From: Bradyrhizobium erythrophlei
GTDB taxonomy: Bacteria; Pseudomonadota; Alphaproteobacteria; Rhizobiales; Xanthobacteraceae
Reading direction: 5' to 3'
DNA length: 64,000 nucleotides
NCBI RefSeq assembly: GCF_900129505.1
Contig: NZ_LT670818.1
Location: 7,287,001 to 7,351,000 of the forward strand
Shown here in pieces: positions 8,869-17,299 of the stretch (positions are counted from its first letter, which is position 1; the number at the start of each line of letters is the position of its first letter). The notes under the pieces were generated by a model. The model made no database searches. It saw only the letters and a program-made list of their open reading frames with translations, and was not told the origin of the DNA. The position numbers were made by a program, and so were the translations under genes.

Positions 8869-8978
8869 TAGATCACGATGCGCTTGGATTGACACAATCC
8901 AAACGCATGAACGCGATCGATTCCGAAACTTGACAGTATGATGTCGCCCGACAACCGCTTCACACTTCATCATGCTCC
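8869..8978. repeat. Candidate dispersed intergenic repeat with hairpin
   Basis: An inverted repeat at 8879-8907 has arms TGCG-C-TTGGATTG and CAATCCAA-A-CGCA around a 3-base loop, with one mismatch. The stretch to its right (GAACGCGATCGATTCCGAA, then ACAACCGCTTCACACTT) resembles, from memory, a mosaic repeat common between genes of Rhizobiales. It lies between the binding protein and the permeases, where it could stabilise or end the upstream message. Confidence 0.55.
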
Positions 8979-8981
8979 AGC

Positions 8982-10550
8982 TCAGTCGACCGTGACCCAT
9001 TTCAGTTCGAGGCTGTCGTCGGAGCGCTGCACGACATTCACGCCCTTGCGCACGCCCCAGGCGAGGCCGGCCTGATGCAGCGGGATATGGCCGATCTCCG
9101 CCTTGTGGATGCCGAGCGCCTCGCTGATCAGCGCCTGCCGCTTGGCCGGATCGGCCTCGACCTCGATCTGGTCGGTCAGTTCGTCGATCTTCTTGTTGGA
9201 GAAGCTGCCGACATTGTAGGTGCCGACCTTGTCCTTGGGCGTGTCGATCACGTCCTGCAAGGTGGAGTGTGCGTCGTAGCTCAGGGGCTGCCAGCCGAGC
9301 AGCGAGAAGCTGCTGTTGCGGGCGAGGACCTTCTCGAAATACTTCGTGCGGGTCTGGGCGAGCAGGTTCACCTTTAGGCCGACGCGCGCCAGCATGCCGA
9401 CCACGGCTTGGCAGATGCGCTCGTCATTGACGTAGCGGTCGTTCGGGCAATCCATGCCGAACTCGAAGCCCTGCGGATAGCCGGCCTCCGCGAGCAGCTT
9501 CTTCGACGCCTCGGGATCGAAGGGCAGACGCGCGTCGAGCTTCTCGTCATAGCCGTTGATGCCGGGCGCGACCATCGTGCCGGCGATCCGCGAGGTGCCG
9601 CCCATCACCCGGTCGCGGATCGCGACCATGTCGATGGCCTGGTAGATGGCCTGGCGCACCCGCTTGTCCTTGAACGGGTTCTTGCCCTTCACGCTGGATT
9701 CGAGCAGCTCATCGCGGCTCTGGTCCATGTTGAGGAAGATCGTGCGCAGCTCCGACCCCTGGAGGACGGTGTGCTTGCCGGTACCGTTGATGCGCGCCGC
9801 GTCCTGCTGCGGGATCGGGTAGATCATGTCGACTTCGCCCGACAGGAGCGCCGCGACCCGGGTGGTGTCTGACTGAATCGGCGTGAACACGACTTCGGTG
9901 AGGTTGTGCTCCTTCTTGCCCCACCAATTATCATTGGGAACGAGGACCGTTTTCACCCCGACCTGCCGCGAACCAATCTTGAAGGGGCCGGTGCCGTTGA
10001 CATTGTTGCTGGCGAAGTTCTCGACCTTCGTCTTGACGCTCGCCGGCTTCTCGGCGCCGTTGGCGGTCGCCCACGCCTTGCTCATGATGTCGGTCGAAGT
10101 GATCTGGACCGGCAGGATCGGGTTGGGCTTGCTCATGACGAGATCGACCGTCAGATCGTCGATCTTCTTGACCTCGGTCACCGACGAGACCGTGTAGGCC
10201 ATATCGGATCCTTCCATCTTCACCCTCGCCAGCGAGAAGACGACGTCGTCGGCCGTGAAGGGCTCGCCATTCGCGAATTTGACGCTGCTGCGCAGGTGGA
10301 AGCGCCAGACATTGGGTGCCGGCTGTTCCCATTTCTCGGCGAGCGCCGGCACCAGTTCCAGCTTCTTGCCCCGGCCGACCAAGGGCTCGTAGACCTGCCC
10401 GAGCCAGGACAGCGTGAAGGTCTCGGCCAGGGCGTGCGGATCGAGCGAGGCGGGATCGATCCGGTAGGCATAGCGGAAGGTTTTTGCATCCGCCATCGCG
10501 ACGGATGTCAAAAGGAACAGAGCGACAAGACCGAACAGGCGGCGCAGCAC
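8982..10550 (-). CDS. ABC transporter substrate-binding protein, family 5 (OppA/DppA-type)
   Basis: 522 residues from a GTG at 10550 preceded by GGGGAGAATCACATC; the frame running on to 10769 has no ribosome site. The signal peptide is LRRLFGLVALFLLTSVAMADA. The mature protein starts FRYAYRIDPASLDPHA, the usual opening of SBP_bac_5, and contains VWRFHLRSSVKFANGEPFTADDV split over the conserved 'F..G.p.tAdDV' block and DKRVRQAIYQAID. It captures the substrate in the periplasm for the permeases downstream. First gene of the operon ending with the amidohydrolase at 3391. Confidence 0.92.
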   Translation of the reverse strand: MLRRLFGLVALFLLTSVAMADAKTFRYAYRIDPASLDPHALAETFTLSWLGQVYEPLVGRGKKLELVPALAEKWEQPAPNVWRFHLRSSVKFANGEPFTADDVVFSLARVKMEGSDMAYTVSSVTEVKKIDDLTVDLVMSKPNPILPVQITSTDIMSKAWATANGAEKPASVKTKVENFASNNVNGTGPFKIGSRQVGVKTVLVPNDNWWGKKEHNLTEVVFTPIQSDTTRVAALLSGEVDMIYPIPQQDAARINGTGKHTVLQGSELRTIFLNMDQSRDELLESSVKGKNPFKDKRVRQAIYQAIDMVAIRDRVMGGTSRIAGTMVAPGINGYDEKLDARLPFDPEASKKLLAEAGYPQGFEFGMDCPNDRYVNDERICQAVVGMLARVGLKVNLLAQTRTKYFEKVLARNSSFSLLGWQPLSYDAHSTLQDVIDTPKDKVGTYNVGSFSNKKIDELTDQIEVEADPAKRQALISEALGIHKAEIGHIPLHQAGLAWGVRKGVNVVQRSDDSLELKWVTVD

Positions 10551-10823
10551 GATGTGATTCTCCCCACGTGGATAGTAAGAAAAGCAAGCAATATACGTAC
10601 CAAATTTGGAATTGAATCCCGATGGGACCTTGGTGTTGTCTCCAGCGACATCGCCCGGATTGGCGTCCTTCATCGCGTTAGCCCACTCTCTTCCGATGGC
10701 CTTCTCGCACCATGCAATCCCCATATGGTCCGCGGCTATCTGTTGCCGATACTGAAGCGGAACCATCATCGTTCGGAAAGACAGTACGAACGTGACTGTC
10801 GCGATTCCCTTCGCGCGCTGATG

Positions 10824-11615
10824 TCATCTCGCGCTGACCTCAATGGAAAGCGCGACCGGAGCGTCGCTCGCAACGCGGTGCTCGATCCAGTCGCCCAAGG
10901 CAGGAGTCAGCCCTTCTGTAGGCTTTGGCCCAGGCCGAGCGAAGCGGCCCGCGTGGGCAGCGCGCGGCTTCAGCCGGGCCAGCGTCTGCGCTTGGCTCAC
11001 GGCTGCGGCGAGCGGGTCGATAAGCGGCACCGAGACACGATCGGCGATGCGCCCGGCGAGCCCGGTCAGCGGCGCTCCGGCAAGGATGATAACGTCGGCG
11101 CCGTCGTACTTCACGGTGCGCTCGGCGAGCGCGATGAGCTCGTTTTCCAATTCGTGCTGAACGGTCGTGACCGACTGGAAGCTAACATCGGGCACGCGGA
11201 TGCCGGCGCATCGCGCCTCGAGGCCGCACAGCGCGACCGCGTCCTCGTACCAGGCCACGAGCGTCCTGGAAAAGGTCAGGATCGCGAAGCGTTTGCCGAG
11301 CATGCAGGCCGTCAGAATGGCGGATTCCGCCATCGCCGTGATCGGCAGCTCGAACAGTTCGCGCGCCGCGATCAGACCTGGATCGCCGAAGGCCGCAATT
11401 ACGGCCGCATCGGCGCCTGGATGATGCTCGGCAAGCATCTCCAGCGTGATCGCGCCCGCGATCACTGCCTCGGCGCGGCTGGCGATGTAGGGCATGCCGC
11501 GCGTCGCCGTGATCGCCACCAGCTCGACGTCGGGGGCGAGCACGTCTGCCGCCGCCCTGACCATGCGCTCCGTCATGTTGGCGGATGTGTTGGGGTTGAT
11601 CAGCAGAATCTTCAT
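10824..11615 (-). CDS. Asp/Glu/hydantoin racemase-like protein lacking both catalytic cysteines
   Basis: 263 residues from the ATG at 11615. It opens MKILLINPNTSANMTE, the classic start of hydantoin/allantoin racemases. In those enzymes two cysteines do the chemistry, in motifs like ACFGDPGL and LGCAG. Here the first reads IAAFGDPGL (Ala75) and the second ILAGAPLTG (Gly180), so neither cysteine is present. The fold is assigned with confidence but a two-base racemase reaction is unlikely. It may be a divergent isomerase, a decarboxylase-like variant or a binding protein. It lies 84 bases downstream of the amidohydrolase at 11700 on the same strand, 273 bases before the binding-protein gene at 8982. 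Confidence 0.8.
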   Translation of the reverse strand: MKILLINPNTSANMTERMVRAAADVLAPDVELVAITATRGMPYIASRAEAVIAGAITLEMLAEHHPGADAAVIAAFGDPGLIAARELFELPITAMAESAILTACMLGKRFAILTFSRTLVAWYEDAVALCGLEARCAGIRVPDVSFQSVTTVQHELENELIALAERTVKYDGADVIILAGAPLTGLAGRIADRVSVPLIDPLAAAVSQAQTLARLKPRAAHAGRFARPGPKPTEGLTPALGDWIEHRVASDAPVALSIEVSAR

Positions 11616-11699
11616 GGAGCGACATTTCCGGTCAAGAGCCCGGCCCAAGCGGAGAGGATTGCGCAGGCGCTTGCCGGCAGGTGGAGTATTCGCAGCACA

Positions 11700-13052
11700 T
11701 CAGCCTCCACGGGCCCGCTGCCATAGCGACCGGATCGCCGCATCCGCCTCGCGCCGGATTGCTTCCGCATCCACTTTCGTCGGTTCGCCGTCCGCGACCA
11801 CGATGTCGCCGTCGACCACCACCATCTCGACATCGCGTCCCTGTGCGACATGCACGAGATTGCCCAGCGGATTGACGTTGGGGGTCAGATGCGGGCGGCG
11901 GAAATCGAAGACGACCAGGTCGGCGCGTTTGCCGATGGCTATGCTGCCGATCTGGTCTTCCAATCCCATGGCGCGCGCGCCGGCCATGGTCGCCATCTGG
12001 AAAACGGTCGACGGCTGCCAGTCTTCGGTGACCGAGCCGTCCTGGATCCGTCCCACCGCCAGCGCCCAGCGCATAACCTCCACCATGTCGGCATGCATGT
12101 TGTCGGTGCCGAGCGTCAGATGTGCGCCTGCGGCGCGCAGTTTCGACGTCGGAGCGATGGTCGCACCCGTCGCGTTGCCTTTGGCGATGTGCGCGACGTT
12201 GATGCCGGCCCGGCCCATGCGGGCGATGTCGCTGTCGCTGACGTGGATGCAGTGAACACCAAGCAGGGTATCGGTCAGAAGGCCGACATCATCGAGCAGT
12301 TCCGGCGGGCTCCTGCCGTCGCGTTCGCGGATGCGGGCCACTTCCACCTTGCTTTGGGAGAGGTGGGTCGTCACCCGCAGGCCATCGGCCCGCGCGGCAT
12401 CGCCGATGCGTTTCAGGAACGGCGTCGAGCAGGTGTCGGGGGCATGGGCGGCCAGCTGCACGCCGATTCGGCCATTGCTCTTGCCGTGGTAGCGCGCCGC
12501 GAGATCGAGAGCCGCGCCAAGCGTCGCGTCGCCGATCCAGTCCTTGTGCTCCCACCTCCCGGTCGACACGCCGCTGAAATCGACATCGTGGATGCGTCCG
12601 CAAGACCAGACCCGCAGGCCGACCTCGGCCATCGCGGGAGTAATGATGTCGGCATGCACGAAGGTGTCGTTGATCAGCGTGGAGCCGAACAGCAAGGCCT
12701 CCAGCGCGCCGAGGCGCGAGATCGCATAGGCCTCGTCCGGAGTCAACATGTGACCTTGCGGAATGCCCGGTGTGTAGGCCGGAGCGAATCCCAGGTCTTC
12801 GGCCACCCCGCGCACCATGGTGAGGATGGCATGGGTATGGATGTTGACGAGGCCGGGCGTGATCACGCGCCCTTCGAGATGGACGACGCGCCGTGCCTTA
12901 GGATGCGGCTTGTCGCGCGCAGCCGCTTCGACCAGCACGAAACGGCCACCCGAAACGCCAACCAGGGCATTCTCGATCAGCGGATTTCGTGGATCGGCGG
13001 TCAGAAGCGTCGCGCCGGTCAGAAGAAGATCAAGGGGCGGAAAGTACGACAT
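11700..13052 (-). CDS. Amidohydrolase family protein (TRZ/ATZ/chlorohydrolase-like)
   Basis: 450 residues. Metal and catalytic motifs in order: NIHTHAILTMVRG (HxH), THLSQSKVEV, GVHCIHVSDSDI (second His, Ser/Asp pair) and LGTDNMHADMVEV (catalytic Asp). The C-terminal IGKRADLVVFDF and VDGDIVVADGE belong to the beta-sandwich domain. This is the adenosine deaminase/atrazine chlorohydrolase branch, which deaminates or dehalogenates heterocycles. It is clearly paralogous to the protein at 24854-26227 (shared RIHDVDF, LGALEALLFGST, RPHLTP.VNPLGNLVH). It is 6 bases downstream of the ABC ATPase, hence in that operon. Confidence 0.87.
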   Translation of the reverse strand: MSYFPPLDLLLTGATLLTADPRNPLIENALVGVSGGRFVLVEAAARDKPHPKARRVVHLEGRVITPGLVNIHTHAILTMVRGVAEDLGFAPAYTPGIPQGHMLTPDEAYAISRLGALEALLFGSTLINDTFVHADIITPAMAEVGLRVWSCGRIHDVDFSGVSTGRWEHKDWIGDATLGAALDLAARYHGKSNGRIGVQLAAHAPDTCSTPFLKRIGDAARADGLRVTTHLSQSKVEVARIRERDGRSPPELLDDVGLLTDTLLGVHCIHVSDSDIARMGRAGINVAHIAKGNATGATIAPTSKLRAAGAHLTLGTDNMHADMVEVMRWALAVGRIQDGSVTEDWQPSTVFQMATMAGARAMGLEDQIGSIAIGKRADLVVFDFRRPHLTPNVNPLGNLVHVAQGRDVEMVVVDGDIVVADGEPTKVDAEAIRREADAAIRSLWQRARGG

Positions 13053-13058
13053 CAGGGA

Positions 13059-13868
13059 TCACCGATTGAGAACATGGGTCAGGAAGCGCTTGGTCTTTTC
13101 CTCGCGCGGAGCCGAGAAGATATCCTCGGGCGGTCCTTCCTCGACGATGTTGCCGTCGGCCATGAAGATCAGCCGGTCGGCAACCTTCCGGGCAAAGCTC
13201 ATTTCATGTGTCACCACGATCATGGTCATGCCTTCGCGGGCGAGAGCACCTATGACATCGAGCACTTCATTGACAAGCTCCGGATCAAGCGCCGATGTCG
13301 GCTCGTCGAACAGGATCAGACGTGGCTCCATGGCCAGCGCGCGGGCGATGGCGACGCGCTGCTGCTGCCCGCCCGACAATTGTGAGGGAAGCTTATCCAT
13401 GTGGCCAGCCAGGCTGACGCGCGCCAGCTGTTCGGCTGCCCTGGCTTCGGCCGCGGCCTTCGACAAGCCGAGCACTTTGCGGGGGCCGATGGCGACGTTC
13501 TGCAATGCCGTCAGATGCGGAAAGAGATTGAAGCGCTGGAACACGAAGCCGAATTTCCGGCGTTGCAAAGCGAGCTTTGTCTCGCTCATCGGCTCCCAGC
13601 GCGCGGCTTCGCCGACATAGCTGCCGCCGATGGTGTCGCCGGCAAGCGTGATCTCGCCGCCGGACGGAGTTTCAAGATGGTTGAGGCAGCGCAGGACCGT
13701 GGTCTTGCCTGATCCTGACGGGCCGATGAGCACCAGGGTCTCTCCGGCCATCAGGTCGAAGGAAATGCCCTTGAGGATTTCGTGATCCCCATAGCTCTTG
13801 CGCAGGTCGCGGACCGAGAGCAGCGGCTTATCGGACGCCGTTATGGGTTTGCTCATGGCGGTCACCAT
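13059..13868 (-). CDS. Polar amino acid ABC transporter ATP-binding protein
   Basis: 269 residues from the ATG at 13868 (overlapping the permease stop) or 13856. Walker A is GPSGSGKTT, followed by LRCLNHLE, which is typical of GlnQ/HisP-like ATPases. The Q-loop is [16 protein letters not shown], the signature LSGGQQQR, Walker [15 protein letters not shown] and the H-loop THEM. An insertion, [20 protein letters not shown], sits before the Q-loop; such insertions occur in the family. It energises the permease at 13862. Confidence 0.92.
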   Translation of the reverse strand: MVTAMSKPITASDKPLLSVRDLRKSYGDHEILKGISFDLMAGETLVLIGPSGSGKTTVLRCLNHLETPSGGEITLAGDTIGGSYVGEAARWEPMSETKLALQRRKFGFVFQRFNLFPHLTALQNVAIGPRKVLGLSKAAAEARAAEQLARVSLAGHMDKLPSQLSGGQQQRVAIARALAMEPRLILFDEPTSALDPELVNEVLDVIGALAREGMTMIVVTHEMSFARKVADRLIFMADGNIVEEGPPEDIFSAPREEKTKRFLTHVLNR

Positions 13869-14515
13869 GCCGGCACGCGGCGCTCGATGAGCCGCGAGAT
13901 GTAGGACAGCGCCGAGATGATGACGTAGTAGTAGATCGCAAGCAGCGCGAAGATTTCCAGTGGGACGAAGTGCGATGCGATGATCGCCTGGCCCGAGCGC
14001 GTCAGTTCATAGACGGAAATTACCGACAGCAGCGAGGTGTTCTTGACCAGCGTGATCAGATCATTGGTCAGCGCCGGCATCATCGGCCGGATCGACTGCG
14101 GGAGCAGCACGTAAAGCAGGATCTTGCCGCGCGTCATGCCGATCGACTTCGCGGCTTCCGTTTGGCCTTTCTCGACGGACCCGACCGTACCGCGGACGAT
14201 CTCCGCGATATAGCCCGCGGAGTTCAGGGACAGGGCGATCACGCCCGCCCAGAATTCGCCGAGTCGAAATCCCGTCATGGGCAGGCCAAAGAACACGATG
14301 AAGATCTGGATCAGCAGCGGCGTGCCGCGGATGAAATCCACATAGGCCCGCACCGCCCAACGCGCCCAGGTCCAGCCCCCCAGCGAGATCAGCCCGAGCG
14401 CGATACCGCCGAGAAGGCCGAAGACCGCGGCAAGAGCCGAGATCCTCAGCGTCGTGACGGTGCCTTCCGCCAACAGCGGGATGGCCATTTCGACGATGGC
14501 CCAGTCGATGCTCAT
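13862..14515 (-). CDS. Polar amino acid ABC transporter permease
   Basis: 217 residues from the ATG at 14515; an upstream TTG at 14557 lies inside a hairpin and is unlikely. It shows the HEQRO/HisM-type pattern: a first helix with [39 protein letters not shown] as the conserved central block, the [23 protein letters not shown] loop and a C-terminal helix with [18 protein letters not shown]. Only one permease is visible, so it probably forms a homodimer. Confidence 0.9.
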   Translation of the reverse strand: MSIDWAIVEMAIPLLAEGTVTTLRISALAAVFGLLGGIALGLISLGGWTWARWAVRAYVDFIRGTPLLIQIFIVFFGLPMTGFRLGEFWAGVIALSLNSAGYIAEIVRGTVGSVEKGQTEAAKSIGMTRGKILLYVLLPQSIRPMMPALTNDLITLVKNTSLLSVISVYELTRSGQAIIASHFVPLEIFALLAIYYYVIISALSYISRLIERRVPAW

Positions 14516-14548
14516 GAGGGGCTGTACGCGACGGAGAGATGAGGGAAT

Positions 14549-14576
14549 GCGGGACAAGCGGGGCGCTTGTCCCGCA
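14549..14576 (-). terminator. Strong hairpin between binding protein and permease genes
   Basis: A perfect inverted repeat with 13-bp arms (TGCGGGACAAGCG and its complement) around a 2-3 base loop, starting 7 bases after the binding-protein gene. There is no T-run on the minus strand, so it more likely protects the upstream message or partly attenuates than fully terminates. This would give more binding protein than permease. Confidence 0.75.
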
Positions 14577-14582
14577 TTTTGA

Positions 14583-15467
14583 TCACGAGAAGGTCGGAAC
14601 CTGGTCGGCCAGTTGCATGCGCACGCCGAACCACTTTTCCTGCAGCGCGTAGATTTCGCCGCTTGCCTTCAGGGCGGCGATGCGCTCGTTCAGGAACGAG
14701 ATGATCTCGGCGTCCTCCTTGCGGGTGCCGATGCCGGCCCAGTTGCGCGGACCGATATTTCGGACAATGGCGTATTTGTCGGGCGCGTCCTTCACCACCT
14801 GGGTGAGCGTAGCCAGTGAATTGATGACGCCATCTACGGAGCCCTGCGCCAGCGCGAGATAGGCAGCCGGATGATCGTCGTAAGTCTTCACCTCCGCGAA
14901 GCCCTTGCCCGTGGCCGACTTAAGCGCCTCCTGGAGCTTCGTCTTCATGGTATCGCCGGCGGAGCCCAGCTTCACGCCGAGGATCTTGTTGGCCATTTCG
15001 CTCAGGCCCTTGATCGTCTCGGCGTCGGAAGCGCGGACCAGCATTTCCTGCGTCGCTTCGGTGTAGGGGATCGTGTAGCCCACCTTCTCGACGCGCTCCT
15101 TGGTGTAGGTGAGCGACGTCATGATGAGATCGAAGTTGCCGGCATAGAGCGCCGGGATCACGCCGGCCCAGGCGGTATCGACCATCTCGACCTTCACTCC
15201 TAGTGGAGCGAACAGGAGGGAGGCGAGGTCAACGTCGTAGCCGACAATCTTGGTACCCTCGCGAAAGGTGAAGGGACGATAGGCCGCCTCGCAGCCCACA
15301 CGGACGACGCCGGCCTTCTTGATGCTCTCAATGGTCGTCGCGGCCATCGCGCTCTTTGTCAGGGCGGCGACGATCGACGGAACGGCCAGAGTCAACGCGG
15401 CCGTCGTGGCCGAAGTCTTCAGGAATTGGCGGCGGGTCGCACCTGAGCCGAGATGCTTTAAGCCCAT
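14583..15467 (-). CDS. Polar amino acid-type ABC transporter substrate-binding protein with Tat signal
   Basis: 294 residues from the ATG at 15467. The N-terminus has the twin-arginine motif TRRQFLKTS followed by a hydrophobic stretch ending SAMAAT, so export by the Tat route is likely. The mature part is SBP_bac_3: VVRVGCEAAYRPFTFRE, then VGYDVDLASLL, WAGVIPALYAGNFDLIMTSL and the late DGVINSLATL. In this family these bind polar amino acids or related small acids. It leads the operon of permease, ATPase, amidohydrolase and racemase-like protein. Confidence 0.9.
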   Translation of the reverse strand: MGLKHLGSGATRRQFLKTSATTAALTLAVPSIVAALTKSAMAATTIESIKKAGVVRVGCEAAYRPFTFREGTKIVGYDVDLASLLFAPLGVKVEMVDTAWAGVIPALYAGNFDLIMTSLTYTKERVEKVGYTIPYTEATQEMLVRASDAETIKGLSEMANKILGVKLGSAGDTMKTKLQEALKSATGKGFAEVKTYDDHPAAYLALAQGSVDGVINSLATLTQVVKDAPDKYAIVRNIGPRNWAGIGTRKEDAEIISFLNERIAALKASGEIYALQEKWFGVRMQLADQVPTFS

Positions 15468-15804
15468 GACGGTATCTCTTTCAGTCTGCTGTTGTCTGAC
15501 ACGGCGCACCAATCTTTACAATTGCATGCCATCTATAATACCCGTTTATTTACATGAAGTTATATTTTGGCGCATTTTTCGTGTCTACCCCATTACTGGC
15601 CATTATCTGTGCGATCTATGCACAAATAATCGCCGCCTGGTGAATCTGACGCCACGAAGGTGCGAGCGGCTTCCCTGCGCGGGCAAGCCTTCGCGAGCCC
15701 GCGGCGCCATGCTTTGCTTTCGGAAGGTCGGCTTTCGGAAGATCTGAAACGCTCACGCAAGCCGGCTTATTGCGCCGACGCGCGCGGCCCGATCATGATT
15801 TAGG
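15468..15804. promoter_or_regulatory. Promoter region of the module-2 operon with a candidate GntR operator
   Basis: This 337-base gap is AT-rich between 15520 and 15620, unlike its neighbours. ATTGCATGCCAT at 15521-15532 is a 10-of-12 palindrome next to TATTATAGA (minus strand), a possible -10 box for the operon. Placement at the start of transcription fits repression by the FCD GntR protein encoded just upstream. No gene is seen here. Confidence 0.4.
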
Positions 15805-16554
15805 TCAGCGGGGCAGGGCAGCATCTTTCGCCGCAGCCGAACTGCCCGTCTCGCTCTTGAGCACGGCGCATACCGTTTCGCCCGTCCGCAGCAGGTGCCG
15901 ACGCCAGACAAGCCTCGCCCGTTCCGGATCACGGGCATGGAACGCCGCCATCACCGCCTCATGCTCCTCGACGGACTCCTGCCAACGTAAGGGATCGAGG
16001 ATCGCCATATATCTCCCGCGACGCGACCTGAGCATCAGGTTGGCGTGGGTCGCGACGAGTACAGGATTGCCGGAGACTCTTACGATCGTATCGTGAATTG
16101 AGCTGTTCAGCTCGAAATAGAGATCCTTCTCCCGGCGCTCATAATGCGCACACATCCGCTCGTGCATGTCATCCAGCGCGGCGAGATCGTCGGCGCCGAT
16201 ACGTGTAACGGCCAACTCCGCAGCGAGGCTCTCGAGCCCCGCGATCACCTCGAACAGGTTCTGCGCTTCCGTTTGCGTGAACGATATGATGCGAGCTCCC
16301 TTGTTCTGGGAGATCTCGATGAGGCCTTCTGCTTCCAGGAGCTTGAGCGCTTCGCGGAGCGGCGTCCGCGACACCTTGATCTGCTCGCACAACGCCCGCT
16401 CGATGATGCGTCCGCCGGGCGGCACCTCGCCGCGGATGATCATGTCCCGCAGCGTATTTGCGACCTGTCTGGCGAAAGGTATCCTTCGGGACAGCGTGGT
16501 CCGCGGACGCGGAGCGCACGTTGCCGCCGGCTTCGGCTCAGCGACCTGCTCCAT
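15805..16554 (-). CDS. GntR family transcriptional regulator, FCD (FadR) subfamily
   Basis: 249 residues. Residues of about 25-95 form the winged helix: QVANTLRDMIIRGEVPPGGR, then ERALCEQIKVSRTPLREALK, the diagnostic GntR recognition helix, and LLEAEGLIE. The rest is the all-helical FCD ligand domain with the metal-site pattern D..HE..., FELNSSIHDTIVRVSGN and the late SVEEHEAVMAAF. It likely senses the substrate of module 2 and controls the operon 15467-10824 that runs in the same direction. Confidence 0.9.
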   Translation of the reverse strand: MEQVAEPKPAATCAPRPRTTLSRRIPFARQVANTLRDMIIRGEVPPGGRIIERALCEQIKVSRTPLREALKLLEAEGLIEISQNKGARIISFTQTEAQNLFEVIAGLESLAAELAVTRIGADDLAALDDMHERMCAHYERREKDLYFELNSSIHDTIVRVSGNPVLVATHANLMLRSRRGRYMAILDPLRWQESVEEHEAVMAAFHARDPERARLVWRRHLLRTGETVCAVLKSETGSSAAAKDAALPR

Positions 16555-16768
16555 GATCTCTCCTCTTCACCGCATCAAACGTTCGTTGCAATCTAGCGTG
16601 ACGGCCAACGCATCGCAAAGAAACGCCTTTGCGTCCGCCTGAATGCCAATCGGCGCTAAAGTTTGGCTTTTCTCTATTCGGTAGGTCGAGGTCAAGCACT
16701 GCGGCCCTTGTCTGTACCGAAAACCTTATCCGAGTTGATGACGTGATGGAATCACCTAAGCTGGCGGA

Positions 16769-17250
16769 ATGATCGGGCTGCTCTGTTTCGTTCTGGCCAT
16801 CCTGGCCTCGCCATTCAAGTCGAAGTTGCGGCTTGAAGTTGAGAACGGCTTCGACATCAGTTGATTGTTTTGAGGCGTAGGCTGCATGGTCGCGTCCGGC
16901 TCACGAACCATGGAGGGCGACCGCCGATCGACACGGAGCTGCGCGAATTGATCCGACGGATTAGCGTCGAAAGTCCGCTTTGGGGCGTGCCACGCATCCA
17001 CGGCGAACTGCTCAAGCTCGGGTTTGAGATTGCGCAGTCGAGCGTAGCCAAGTACATGGTCAAACGACGGGGGCCACCCAGCCAGGGATGGGGATGGCGC
17101 ACCTTACTGCACAACCATGCCCCAGACATTGCCGCCATGGACTTGTTCGTTGTTCCAACTATCGGCCTCGACTTGCTCTACGCCTTCATCATCGTGCGGC
17201 TGGATCGCGGAGAACTGGTCTGGATCAACGTCACAACGCACCCGAACGTC
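16769..17250 (+). pseudogene. Degenerate integrase-core transposase (IS remnant)
   Basis: The plus strand opens MIGLLCFVLAILASPFKSKL, the start of an integrase-core transposase I recall from Bradyrhizobium, then frameshifts near 16850. It resumes at LIVLRRRLHGRVRLTNHG, skips a block of 40 or so residues, continues LRELIRRISVESPLWGVPRIHGELL, VAKYMVKRRGPPSQGW and APDIAAMDLFVVPTIGLDLL (first catalytic Asp), and is lost after VWINVTTHP. The later catalytic Asp and Glu are missing. No terminal repeats were found. An old dead element between two catabolic modules. Confidence 0.7.
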
Positions 17251-17299
17251 ACCCACCGTGGCGAGTCAACTCGATCAGGCTCAATAGCCCCTCGATGCC

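Noticed and set aside
9906..11726. 606-codon plus-strand open frame, and 511 codons at 11850-13385
   Set aside because: Both lie antisense to the binding-protein, racemase-like, amidohydrolase and ATPase genes, and have no domain features or start signals.
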